DNA of 64,000 nucleotides from JAXDBV01 sp034678415. GTDB taxonomy: Bacteria > Bacteroidota > Bacteroidia > Bacteroidales > VadinHA17. Location: assembly GCA_034678415.1 (NCBI GenBank), contig JAXDBV010000045.1, positions 1 through 64,000 of the forward strand, written 5' to 3'. Of the stretch, positions 8,647-16,764 are shown one piece after another; positions within the stretch are counted from its first letter, which is position 1; every line of letters starts with the position of its first letter. Position numbers and translations under genes: made by a program. Under the pieces are notes generated by a model. It saw only the letters and a program-made list of their open reading frames with translations. It was not told where the DNA came from and did not search any database.

Positions 8647-9682
8647 AAACCTCCTGTATTAAGGGGTAGATAAATTTCTTCTTCTTCACCCTCTCTATCT
8701 TCCACTCAACCTTTCTTCTTTCACCATTGTAAAAATATAACAATTTCTCATACAGATCATTCATCTGCCTGTTCCTGAATAAAGTGACATCCTCAGGCCT
8801 GATCACACAATCGCTGGCGATAACAGGTGTTTCAACCCATAAAGCTTCCTTGATTGATACGGCTGACCCGTCTGTATTGGTAGGCCGGAGGAACACATCA
8901 GAGGCCATGAAAACCGGCCACACCTCAGGCAGATCGTCATAGATCAGTAAAACATGATCGCGAAGCCTGTTACCTTGGATGAAATCTGTAAATGAACGGT
9001 GTATCTGGTCGTTCCTGATACCGTTTATGCTGGCAACCAGGTAGATTGGCTTTCCTTCATCAATGAATTTCTTCAGCACACCAATGACAAGGTCAAAACC
9101 ATAGAGATCCTCGTCATGATACCTGTCGAACCATCCGGTCATCGATACGACAAACCGGCCATTACTGAAAAAGCTCCGGTAGGGACGCATAATATTTGCA
9201 TAAACCGCCGGATCCCAGGAAGCGGGGATAAAGGCATCGATTTCATTAATCGTTCGGGGTTGATAGAAACTTATCTCATTAGCGATTGTCTGATTATCGG
9301 CAATGATATGCAGATTGGGGATCAACTGTTTCATGAGCCATGAGTCGAATCCTCGTTTAGCGATAAAATCACTCATGCTGGCACCATGCAGGTGTAAGTA
9401 TATATTCCTGCGGAAGAAACCGATCAGGCCGAACAGGATCCTCAAAATATTATCGGTCGTATGGGTATGAACCAGTTTGTACTTTCTGAAAAGGAACAAC
9501 AGTACCTTCAGGTATTTTATCTTGCCGTAGAGCCGGATACTTCCGGGGATTTTTGTGTTCCCGGAATTATAAAAGACAAACGAGCCTGAGGGAAGGCATT
9601 TCAGCACACGCTGGATATGTACCGATATTCCCCCATACGGAGGGGGATATGGCCCGATAATGGCTATCTTGTCACGTGTCAT
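8636..9682 (-). CDS. Glycosyltransferase family 4 protein
   Basis: The N-terminus reads IAIIGPYPPPYGGISVHIQRV, the glycine-rich donor-side loop of GT-B retaining glycosyltransferases, and a HTHTTDNILRILFG segment follows. The C-terminal half has the family-4 end pattern: ASDVFLRPTNTDGSAVSIKEALWVETPVIASD, in which the E of the SIKEA region is the usual catalytic-site acid. The start is placed at ATG 9682 (MTRDKIAIIG), just after the upstream stop; a longer reading begins at 9703. It overlaps the LegB-like gene by 11 bp. It is cytoplasmic or membrane-associated and probably adds one sugar of the repeat unit; donor and acceptor are unknown. Confidence 0.85.
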   Translation of the reverse strand: MTRDKIAIIGPYPPPYGGISVHIQRVLKCLPSGSFVFYNSGNTKIPGSIRLYGKIKYLKVLLFLFRKYKLVHTHTTDNILRILFGLIGFFRRNIYLHLHGASMSDFIAKRGFDSWLMKQLIPNLHIIADNQTIANEISFYQPRTINEIDAFIPASWDPAVYANIMRPYRSFFSNGRFVVSMTGWFDRYHDEDLYGFDLVIGVLKKFIDEGKPIYLVASINGIRNDQIHRSFTDFIQGNRLRDHVLLIYDDLPEVWPVFMASDVFLRPTNTDGSAVSIKEALWVETPVIASDCVIRPEDVTLFRNRQMNDLYEKLLYFYNGERRKVEWKIERVKKKKFIYPLIQEVYEL

Positions 9683-9686
9683 CACA

Positions 9687-11051
9687 TCACAGGAATTTTT
9701 CAATATCCAGGTCCTGCTGCAGGTAACACAATTTCCCTGTTGCTGTCACGGGTATCGAATCAACCTCTTTGAAAGTAATCTCAAAATCGTTCCCCAGCAC
9801 ATGCATCAGCCGGGCATTCATTGTTGTCTCATTTACCGGTTCATCCTTTCCTGACCGCACATAGTTGAAGACAAGCCGTCCGGGTTCTGACTGATGGAAC
9901 TTGAACTGTTCCACGCCGGTGAATTTCCCGCACACGATACTCAGAGCAGCCAGTGTGATCAGTTTGTTTGAACGGCCGACGACCAGTTCCTGTACCCTAC
10001 CTTCCACCCTGTCGAAGAGCGGATAATGAAAGGTGCAACCCGTGTGGGTGTGTTCTCCTTTAAACGCGTAATCCATGGTACGGTACCGGATGAATGGTGT
10101 GGCACGAACCCAGAGGGAGGTGCCTACCAGTTCGCCCTTTTCATCCTTGGAGGCTTCCGTTCCCCTTTCTGTAATGATCTCGGCAATACCATACTCGGGA
10201 ACAATATGAAACCTGTCATCTTCGGGACAGGTACCCGCGAGGATGGTTTTCTCTGCAAGTCCGTACCAGTGGCAGATAGGGGCTCTGAACACTTCAGCAA
10301 TAATGTCCCTGTGATACGGATATAACACTTCTGATCCCAGCATCACTGCCCTGAACCGGTGACGAATCTTCAGGTTGTTCCTTTTCATGATTTTTGCCAG
10401 CACATATAGTGATGACGGATAGGCATGCAGGATGGGAGTCTGGTACTTTTCCATCGCGGTTGCAAACAGTGCTGCCTGTTTCGCAGTTAAATGGTAGGAA
10501 GAGAGGATCAGCCCGTGCATAGGATCGTACGTCATTCCTCCGGGAACGATCCGGCCGCGCAGGATGGTGGATGGAGTTTTCAAGTCAATGTCGGGGACAT
10601 ATTGAGACCACAGATGATGGATACATGCTTTCTCAATCATATGGTTCTCGGCCTGTATATAAAAACCAAAAGGGATACCGGTGGAACCGCCCGTTGTGAT
10701 GTACTCAATCCCCTTGAGGTTTCTGTTTGTGAAATGATCCAGCTCTTTCCGCAGGAGTTCTTTATTGATGGCAGGGATTTTTTTAATGTCTTCCGGGGTT
10801 TTCAGCATTGAAGGCTGGAACCCGGACCGCTCCCACAGATTCCTGTATCCCCTGATATTATCCCAGCAGTAACCCACAAGTTCCTTAAGCCGTTCATACT
10901 GCCAGTCGGTATGCTCCTGCAAGGTGAAGTGGGAAGTACTCTTCAGTAGTTCCCGTGTTGTCAAGTATGTCCGGTAATGCAATGACCAGGCAGCCGGCAG
11001 GCGGGAACGCAGTGCCCTGAAAAGCCTGTATTTTTTCAGCCGTCGTCTCAT
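9687..11051 (-). CDS. CapK/PaaK-like adenylate-forming enzyme
   Basis: 454 residues of the phenylacetate-CoA ligase/CapK superfamily. The AMP-binding P-loop is YITTGGSTGIPFGFY near residue 118, the adenine-site motif is HWYGLAEKTILAG near residue 265, and a C-terminal subdomain ends with TGKLCYLQQD, where the TGK lysine region resembles the catalytic lysine loop. Such proteins are common in capsule and O-antigen clusters, where they are thought to activate an acyl or aryl acid for transfer to a sugar, although few have been tested. It sits between two GT4 genes with 4-5 bp spacing. The acid it would activate is unknown. Confidence 0.83.
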   Translation of the reverse strand: MRRRLKKYRLFRALRSRLPAAWSLHYRTYLTTRELLKSTSHFTLQEHTDWQYERLKELVGYCWDNIRGYRNLWERSGFQPSMLKTPEDIKKIPAINKELLRKELDHFTNRNLKGIEYITTGGSTGIPFGFYIQAENHMIEKACIHHLWSQYVPDIDLKTPSTILRGRIVPGGMTYDPMHGLILSSYHLTAKQAALFATAMEKYQTPILHAYPSSLYVLAKIMKRNNLKIRHRFRAVMLGSEVLYPYHRDIIAEVFRAPICHWYGLAEKTILAGTCPEDDRFHIVPEYGIAEIITERGTEASKDEKGELVGTSLWVRATPFIRYRTMDYAFKGEHTHTGCTFHYPLFDRVEGRVQELVVGRSNKLITLAALSIVCGKFTGVEQFKFHQSEPGRLVFNYVRSGKDEPVNETTMNARLMHVLGNDFEITFKEVDSIPVTATGKLCYLQQDLDIEKFL

Positions 11052-11056
11052 GGATA

Positions 11057-12232
11057 TTACCGGATGAAATGCTGATAAACACGCAACAATTCCCGGGCAT
11101 CGTTATCCCATGTGTATTTCTTCAGAACCATCTCCCTGCCGTTATTTCCGAGACGCTGATCGGCCTTTTTATCAAGACCTTTCAGTACTCGCGCCAGTTC
11201 TTCTGCCCGGTCTGATGTATAGATAAAACCGCACTGTGCTTCATTGATCACCCTGACCAGCGGCAGGCAGTCGGATGAGATCACAGGCATTCCTGCATAC
11301 ATATACTGAAAGAGCTTATGAGGTATGGTGGCATCGGTATGGCTTGACCTGATGTGGGGAATAATACCATAATCTGCCTGCCCAAGTAGGCGGATCATTT
11401 CCTGGTATGGTTGATAGCCGTGGAAGATAACCTTGTCATCGAGCCCCAGTGAGTGGCACATCGCCTTGAGCGTATGAGTGTATCTTCCCTCACCGATAAT
11501 CCATAGCTTCAACCGCTGAACCTCTTTGCTTATCCTGCCCATTGCCTGTATCACCGTTTGCAGCCCCCTGTGGTAGGTTATTCCACCGGTATAAACCAGC
11601 AGGATGTCATCCCTGTGTGGTTTTTCGTGCAATACCTGAAAATGATTCAGGTTCAGGGTATTGGATACTACCTGTACCTTGCTCTCATCAATATTCAATC
11701 GAAGGATTCTGTTTCTGGCTTCTTCCACTACTGTAATAATCCTGTCTACCTTGCCAAGAACCATCTTTTCATAGTCTGTCCACAACCGGACGGGTGACAG
11801 GATTTTCCCTGCCAGGGTATTGGTATGGCTGGATATGCTGAGCAGGGCAGGCCAGTTTTCATGCAGATCGGCCAGGACGGGAATGCCGAATTTCCGGCCC
11901 AGCTTGATACCCACACTGATGAGGGGAAGATCATGTATATGAAGAACATCCATCTGCTCCTTTTTGAGGATGTCGGCCAGGAACTTACTCCAGAGATGAA
12001 AATAGAGGGGACATGTCAATGCGGCAATACTGAATTTGTGCACGAAGGGAGAAACGGCCATTCTGTGAATGACCAAATGGTTCTGTCTTTCCAGCCTCGG
12101 TCTTTCCTTCAGGGAGAGACTGGCCAGGTGCACCTCAATTCCTGCGCCGGTAAGGGCTTCGATTTCATTTTCCACACGTATGTCGGGAGGAAACTCCTGG
12201 TCAAGCACCATTAGTGTTTTCATACTCTGCAT
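11057..12232 (-). CDS. Glycosyltransferase family 4 protein
   Basis: 391 residues of GT-B fold. Typical landmarks are DQEFPPDIRVENEIEAL at the N-terminus, VLHIHDLPL and VLADLHENWP in the first domain, LLVYTGGITYHRGLQTVIQA at the start of the C-terminal domain, and the nucleotide-sugar-binding SHTDATIPHKLFQYMYAGMP stretch near residue 305. The last motif resembles GT4 members that use UDP-GlcNAc/GalNAc-type donors, but that is only a resemblance. It lies 5 bp upstream of the CapK-like gene and 82 bp after wecB, probably in the same transcription unit. Confidence 0.87.
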   Translation of the reverse strand: MQSMKTLMVLDQEFPPDIRVENEIEALTGAGIEVHLASLSLKERPRLERQNHLVIHRMAVSPFVHKFSIAALTCPLYFHLWSKFLADILKKEQMDVLHIHDLPLISVGIKLGRKFGIPVLADLHENWPALLSISSHTNTLAGKILSPVRLWTDYEKMVLGKVDRIITVVEEARNRILRLNIDESKVQVVSNTLNLNHFQVLHEKPHRDDILLVYTGGITYHRGLQTVIQAMGRISKEVQRLKLWIIGEGRYTHTLKAMCHSLGLDDKVIFHGYQPYQEMIRLLGQADYGIIPHIRSSHTDATIPHKLFQYMYAGMPVISSDCLPLVRVINEAQCGFIYTSDRAEELARVLKGLDKKADQRLGNNGREMVLKKYTWDNDARELLRVYQHFIR

Positions 12233-12314
12233 GAAATGTGTATATTACAGGCAGGATCTGCCGGCTCAAATTTATAGTGAACGGGTCAAATTACCTAATC
12301 CGGCGTGGACGGTA

Positions 12315-13415
12315 TCAGCCGACGACCAGTTTTTGCATGATGATGGACGCGATACGTTCGGCCGTTTTTCCATCCCACAGTTCCGGTATGCTCCCTTTTT
12401 TCATTTTGCCATTGAGGATATTATTGGCTTCTTTTTCTGCCTCCGGGAGGTTGGTGCCGGCCAGAACATTGGTTCCTGTTTCAACCGTCACCGGCCGCTC
12501 GGTGTTATCCCTGATGGTGATGCACGGAACAGACAGATAGGTGGTTTCTTCCTGTATACCGCCGCTGTCGGTGATTACCAGCCCTGCATTCCCGGTCAGT
12601 TGGAGGAAATCAATATATCCGACAGGATCGAGAAGAATAACATCATTGCTTACCTTGTTGCGGAGCTCGTATTTTTTCAGGTTGATCATGGTCCGGGGAT
12701 GCACGGGGAATACGATTTTTTTTCTCCGTGCCAGGCGGTTCAGGAACTCCACGACATCTGACAGGTTTTTCCTGGTGTCAACATTGTTGGGTCGGTGAAA
12801 TGTAACGAGAATGTACTCTTTTTTCCGCAGGTGGAGTTGTTTCAGGATGGTTGATTTCATGATGCGGGGCTGGTATTGTACCAGGCTGTCGATCATGATA
12901 TTTCCCACGTAAAATATTTTTCCCTGGTCTATTCCTTCCTTTCTCAGGTTTATAAGGCCGCTGGGTTCACTAACGAAGAGGTAGTCGGACAGTATATCGG
13001 TGACGATTCTGTTGATCTCTTCGGGCATGGAACGGTCGAAGCTCCTCAGGCCAGCCTCCACATGGGCCAGGTGAGTGCCTGTTTTGGCGGCCACCACGCT
13101 GCAGGCGAGGGTTGAATTTACATCCCCCGGAACGACAACCAGATCAGGCTTCTCACGTTCCAGTATCTTTTCGAAGCCGATCATGATACGACCCGTCTGA
13201 TCAGCATGTGATCCGCCGCCCACCCCGAGGAAAAAATGCGGTTCAGGAAGTGCAAGTTCCTCGAAGAATATTTTTGACATGTTCTGGTCGAAGTGTTGCC
13301 CTGTATGACATATAAGGCTTATCAGGTCGTGGCTATAGCGGCATAATGCCCTGTGCAGGGGTGCAATTTTTATGAAGTTGGGACGCGCACCAACTACCAG
13401 GATAATCTTCTTCAT
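12315..13415 (-). CDS. wecB: UDP-N-acetylglucosamine 2-epimerase (non-hydrolysing)
   Basis: 366 residues matching the WecB/MnaA family that interconverts UDP-GlcNAc and UDP-ManNAc in the cytoplasm. Visible signatures are VVGARPNFIKIAPLHRAL at the N-terminus, CHTGQHFDQNMS, VVVPGDVNSTLA, HVEAGLRSFDRSMPEEINR and the late ITDSGGIQEE uridine-binding motif, which together fit the non-hydrolysing form. It starts 8 bp after glyS on the same strand and opens the polysaccharide cluster, so it likely supplies ManNAc-derived precursors to the genes downstream. The length is normal for the family and the ATG start is unambiguous. Confidence 0.93.
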   Translation of the reverse strand: MKKIILVVGARPNFIKIAPLHRALCRYSHDLISLICHTGQHFDQNMSKIFFEELALPEPHFFLGVGGGSHADQTGRIMIGFEKILEREKPDLVVVPGDVNSTLACSVVAAKTGTHLAHVEAGLRSFDRSMPEEINRIVTDILSDYLFVSEPSGLINLRKEGIDQGKIFYVGNIMIDSLVQYQPRIMKSTILKQLHLRKKEYILVTFHRPNNVDTRKNLSDVVEFLNRLARRKKIVFPVHPRTMINLKKYELRNKVSNDVILLDPVGYIDFLQLTGNAGLVITDSGGIQEETTYLSVPCITIRDNTERPVTVETGTNVLAGTNLPEAEKEANNILNGKMKKGSIPELWDGKTAERIASIIMQKLVVG

Positions 13416-13423
13416 GGGATGGT

Positions 13424-14974
13424 TCAGATTCTTTCAAGGAGTTTTCTCATGCTGACCTTTTCACCGGTGATCTTTGCGATATGGTCAATGTGGATCCGTT
13501 CCTGCATCATAGTGTCACGGTCCCTGATGGTCACGGTCTGGTCCTGCAGTGTCTGGTGGTCAGTGGTAATGCAGTAAGGAGTACCGATGGCATCCTGGCG
13601 GCGGTACCTCCGGCCAATCGAATCCTTCTCATCGTACTGGCAGTTGATATCAAACTTGAGGTCATCAATGATTTTACGGGCTATTTCGGGCAGTCCATCC
13701 TTTTTCACCAGCGGGAGGACGGCACATTTTACCGGTGCCAGGGCCGGAGGGATCCTCAACACCACCCTTTCTTCCATACCCCCTTCCGCGGGGGGGGCCA
13801 TCTCTTCTGAATAGGCATTCGACAGGATCAGAAGAAGCATCCTGTCAAGCCCGATTGAGGTCTCAATTACGTAAGGGGTAAAGCTTTCGTTGGTATCGGG
13901 ATCAAAATACTGGAGTTTCCTGCCTGAATATTCCTGGTGCTGTCTGAGGTCAAAATCAGTTCTGGAATGAATACCTTCCACCTCTTTAAACCCCATGGGG
14001 AAGAGGAATTGTATATCGACCGCCGCATTGGCGTAATGGGCCAGTTTCTCATGTACAAAGAAACGCAGGTACGACTCCTCAACGCCCAGGGCTTTGTGCC
14101 ACCTCATCCTTTTCTCTTTCCAGTATTCGAACCATTCAATTTCCTCCCCCGGGCGTACGAAGAACTGCATCTCCATCTGTTCGAACTCACGCATGCGGAA
14201 GATGAATTGCCGGGCGATGATCTCATTGCGGAAAGCTTTACCTACCTGTGCTATCCCGAACGGCACCTTCATCCTCCCTGATTTCAACACATTCAGGAAA
14301 TTCACGAAGATACCCTGTGCGGTTTCAGGCCTCAGGTAAATAGTGCTGGCGCCGTCACTGAGCGATCCGATCTTCGTTTCAAACATGAGGTTAAACTTGC
14401 GCACATCGGTCCAGTTACGTGTGCCCGACACGGGATCAACAATATTACAGTCAATAATGATTTGCTTTAGTTCCTCCAGGTCATCTTTTTCCAGGGCGCG
14501 GATAAACCTGTCGTGTACCTGTTGGTACTCATTCCGGTACCTGGAAATACCGGGGTTGGTTTCGCGATACAGTTTCTCATCAAATTCCTCCCCAAAACGT
14601 TTGGCTCCCTTTTCCACCTCCCTGTCAATTTTAGCCTGGATCTTTCCCAGGTGTTCCTCGATCAGGTCATCGGCACGGTAGCGTTTCTTTGAATCCTTGT
14701 TGTCGATCAGCGGATCGTTGAAAGCGCTAACATGCCCTGAGGCCTTCCATGTATCGGGATGCATAAAAATGGCCGAATCAAGGCCGACAATATTTTCATG
14801 CATTAACACCATCGAATCCCACCAGTAGCGGCGTATATTGTTTTTCAGTTCAACCCCGTTCTGCCCGTAATCGTATACCGCAGCCAGTCCGTCGTAGATC
14901 TCACTTGACGGGAAAATGAATCCGTACTCCTTTGCATGCGACACAAGCTTCTTGAATATATCTTCCTGATTCAT
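13424..14974 (-). CDS. glyS: Glycyl-tRNA synthetase, alpha2 eukaryote-like type
   Basis: 516 residues of a single-chain class II glycyl-tRNA synthetase (glyQS/GRS1 type), the form used by Bacteroidota. Recognisable parts are the N-terminal SSEIYDGLAAVYDYGQNGVEL, the substrate-contact YLRPETAQGIFVNF, motif 2 region FRNEIIARQFIFRMREFEQME, motif 3 TSIGLDRMLLL and an anticodon-binding domain over the last 110 residues. It attaches glycine to tRNA-Gly. It is divergent from nadB; a TATTTTTG box lies about 31 bp upstream. The polysaccharide gene wecB begins only 8 bp downstream, so read-through into that cluster is likely. Confidence 0.95.
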   Translation of the reverse strand: MNQEDIFKKLVSHAKEYGFIFPSSEIYDGLAAVYDYGQNGVELKNNIRRYWWDSMVLMHENIVGLDSAIFMHPDTWKASGHVSAFNDPLIDNKDSKKRYRADDLIEEHLGKIQAKIDREVEKGAKRFGEEFDEKLYRETNPGISRYRNEYQQVHDRFIRALEKDDLEELKQIIIDCNIVDPVSGTRNWTDVRKFNLMFETKIGSLSDGASTIYLRPETAQGIFVNFLNVLKSGRMKVPFGIAQVGKAFRNEIIARQFIFRMREFEQMEMQFFVRPGEEIEWFEYWKEKRMRWHKALGVEESYLRFFVHEKLAHYANAAVDIQFLFPMGFKEVEGIHSRTDFDLRQHQEYSGRKLQYFDPDTNESFTPYVIETSIGLDRMLLLILSNAYSEEMAPPAEGGMEERVVLRIPPALAPVKCAVLPLVKKDGLPEIARKIIDDLKFDINCQYDEKDSIGRRYRRQDAIGTPYCITTDHQTLQDQTVTIRDRDTMMQERIHIDHIAKITGEKVSMRKLLERI

Positions 14975-15005
14975 AAATAATTGGTATAATCCAGTCGTAA
15001 ACCAA

Positions 15006-15013
15006 CAAAAATA
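15006..15013 (-). promoter_or_regulatory. Candidate -7 box for glyS
   Basis: On the minus strand this reads TATTTTTG, matching the Bacteroidota -7 consensus TAnnTTTG, 31 bp before the glyS ATG. No clear TTG -33 element was found at the usual 17-23 bp spacing, so the call rests on one half-site. Confidence 0.3.
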
Positions 15014-15095
15014 ATCGAAAATCCCGGTTTTTCATAAAATATAAATACATGTTCATCAAGCATACCCGTGAGGAAATACTCACACACCTATTTCT

Positions 15096-15103
15096 TATCT
15101 TTG
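15096..15103 (+). promoter_or_regulatory. Candidate -7 box for nadB
   Basis: TATCTTTG matches TAnnTTTG and lies 25 bp before the nadB ATG in the glyS/nadB divergent region. A -33 TTG at the normal distance was not found. Confidence 0.35.
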
Positions 15104-15128
15104 TTTTTCCACTAATCTTTTTTTCGCA

Positions 15129-16724
15129 ATGGAACGAAGGTGTGATTTTCTTGTAATAGGTTCGGGGCTGGCCGGCCTCAGTTTTGCCCTTAAAGCGGCG
15201 AAGACGGGCAAGGTAGTTATTGTCACTAAATCGGTGCTGGAGGAGACCAACACCAATTACGCGCAGGGTGGCATTGCAGCCGTAAGGTACAAACCCGATA
15301 ATTTTGAGAAACACATACAGGATACTCTTGAATGCGGGGATGGTTTGTGTAACGAGGAAGTGGTAAGGATGGTGGTGTATGAGGCCCCGCGCCAGATCGA
15401 TGAACTGATTCACTGGGGTGTGGAGTTTGACCGGAACGAGAACGGTGAATTCAACCTGGCCCGTGAAGGAGGTCATTCCGAGGCGAGAATACTGCATCAT
15501 AAGGATTTTACGGGGAGGGAAGTACAATCGGCGCTCTCAAAGCTTGTGCGGGATCATCCGAATATCGAAGTGTATGAGCATCATTTTGCCGTGGAAGTTA
15601 TCACCCAGCACCATCTTGGGATTCTGGTGAAGCACACCACGCCCGGGATCACCTGTTATGGAGCCTATGTGATGGATCTCAAAACCAGCGCTGTTCATAC
15701 GTTTCTGTCAAGGGTGACCGTGATGGCCTCGGGAGGGACGGGAAACCTGTATCATACCACTACCAATTCTCCGGTTGCCACGGGAGATGGGATAGCCATG
15801 GTCTATCGTGCCAAAGGAGCGGTGGAAAACATGCAGTTTGTACAGTTTCACCCCACTTCCCTGTATCATCCCGGTGAACGGCCGTCCTTTCTTATCACGG
15901 AGGCACTAAGGGGCTTTGGAGCCATTCTCAAAACCCAGGACGGGGAGGAGTTCATGCAAAAGTATGACAACCGGCTATCACTGGCCCCGCGGGATATCGT
16001 TTCCAGGGCTATTGACCATGAGATGAAGGTTCGGGGTGATGATTATGTCTGTCTCGACTGCCGGCACCTGGATATTCACAAGCTGAAGAACCATTTTCCG
16101 AATATCTATAAGAAATGTCAGTCCATCGGTATTGATATTTTCCGCGACATGATTCCCGTGGTGCCTGCAGCTCATTTTCTCTGTGGCGGAATAAAAGTTG
16201 ACATGAATGGTAGGAGCTCGATCCATCGCCTGTATGCCATTGGAGAGACGGCATCCACTGGCTTGCACGGTGCCAACCGTCTTGCTTCCAACTCCCTGCT
16301 TGAAGGTGTGGTTTATGCGGAAAGAGCGGCCAGGGATGCCATAGAGCATTTTAAGGATTATGAGTTCAGGGAGGATATCCCCATATGGGATTATGAGGGA
16401 ACCTCACATCCGGAAGAAATGGTGCTCATTACACAGAACTACAAGGAAATGCAACAGATCATGAGCAACTATGTTGGTATCGTGCGTTCGGACCTGAGGC
16501 TGAAACGCGCAGCCGACAGACTTGAGATCCTGTACCGCGAGACGGAAGAACTGTATAAAAAATCGATCCTTTCACAAAAACTCTGTGAATTGAGAAACAT
16601 GATACAGGTGGGGTACCTGATCATCAAGATGGCCAGGTTGATGAAAGAGAGCCGCGGGCTGCACTATACAATCAATTATCCGCCCGTAAAAGGAGATAAA
16701 CAAACTCAACCAAAATATACATAA
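15129..16724 (+). CDS. nadB: L-aspartate oxidase
   Basis: 531 residues of the NadB flavoprotein family, which oxidises L-aspartate to iminoaspartate in de novo NAD synthesis in the cytoplasm. The FAD dinucleotide-binding motif GSGLAGLSFALKA is at residue 11, the family signature TNYAQGGIAAV near residue 42, and the late FAD-contact GLHGANRLASNSLLEG near residue 378. The C-terminal helical domain (from about residue 430) is present, so length is normal. NadA and NadC genes are not adjacent here. It is convergent with the S9 peptidase gene, with a 13-bp inverted repeat between them. Confidence 0.94.
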   Translation: MERRCDFLVIGSGLAGLSFALKAAKTGKVVIVTKSVLEETNTNYAQGGIAAVRYKPDNFEKHIQDTLECGDGLCNEEVVRMVVYEAPRQIDELIHWGVEFDRNENGEFNLAREGGHSEARILHHKDFTGREVQSALSKLVRDHPNIEVYEHHFAVEVITQHHLGILVKHTTPGITCYGAYVMDLKTSAVHTFLSRVTVMASGGTGNLYHTTTNSPVATGDGIAMVYRAKGAVENMQFVQFHPTSLYHPGERPSFLITEALRGFGAILKTQDGEEFMQKYDNRLSLAPRDIVSRAIDHEMKVRGDDYVCLDCRHLDIHKLKNHFPNIYKKCQSIGIDIFRDMIPVVPAAHFLCGGIKVDMNGRSSIHRLYAIGETASTGLHGANRLASNSLLEGVVYAERAARDAIEHFKDYEFREDIPIWDYEGTSHPEEMVLITQNYKEMQQIMSNYVGIVRSDLRLKRAADRLEILYRETEELYKKSILSQKLCELRNMIQVGYLIIKMARLMKESRGLHYTINYPPVKGDKQTQPKYT

Positions 16725-16755
16725 TATTGAATAATAATTTAATATTATTCAATAT
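16724..16755. repeat. 13-bp perfect inverted repeat between convergent genes
   Basis: The arms at 16724-16736 and 16743-16755 are exact reverse complements (atattgaataata / tattattcaatat) around a 6-nt AT loop. It lies directly between the nadB stop and the S9 peptidase stop. An AT-rich hairpin here could end transcription from both sides, though it lacks a GC-rich stem and a clear U-tract. Confidence 0.6.
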
Positions 16756-16764
16756 AAGTATTAA

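Noticed and set aside
12069..12761. 230-residue plus-strand open frame across the GT4/wecB gap
   Set aside because: Most of it is antisense to GT4 and wecB; composition is not protein-like and no motif is present.
7654..13415. A complete legionaminic or pseudaminic acid pathway
   Set aside because: Only the LegB-like and 2-epimerase-type steps are visible; aminotransferase, NeuB-like and CMP-transferase genes are missing from the window.
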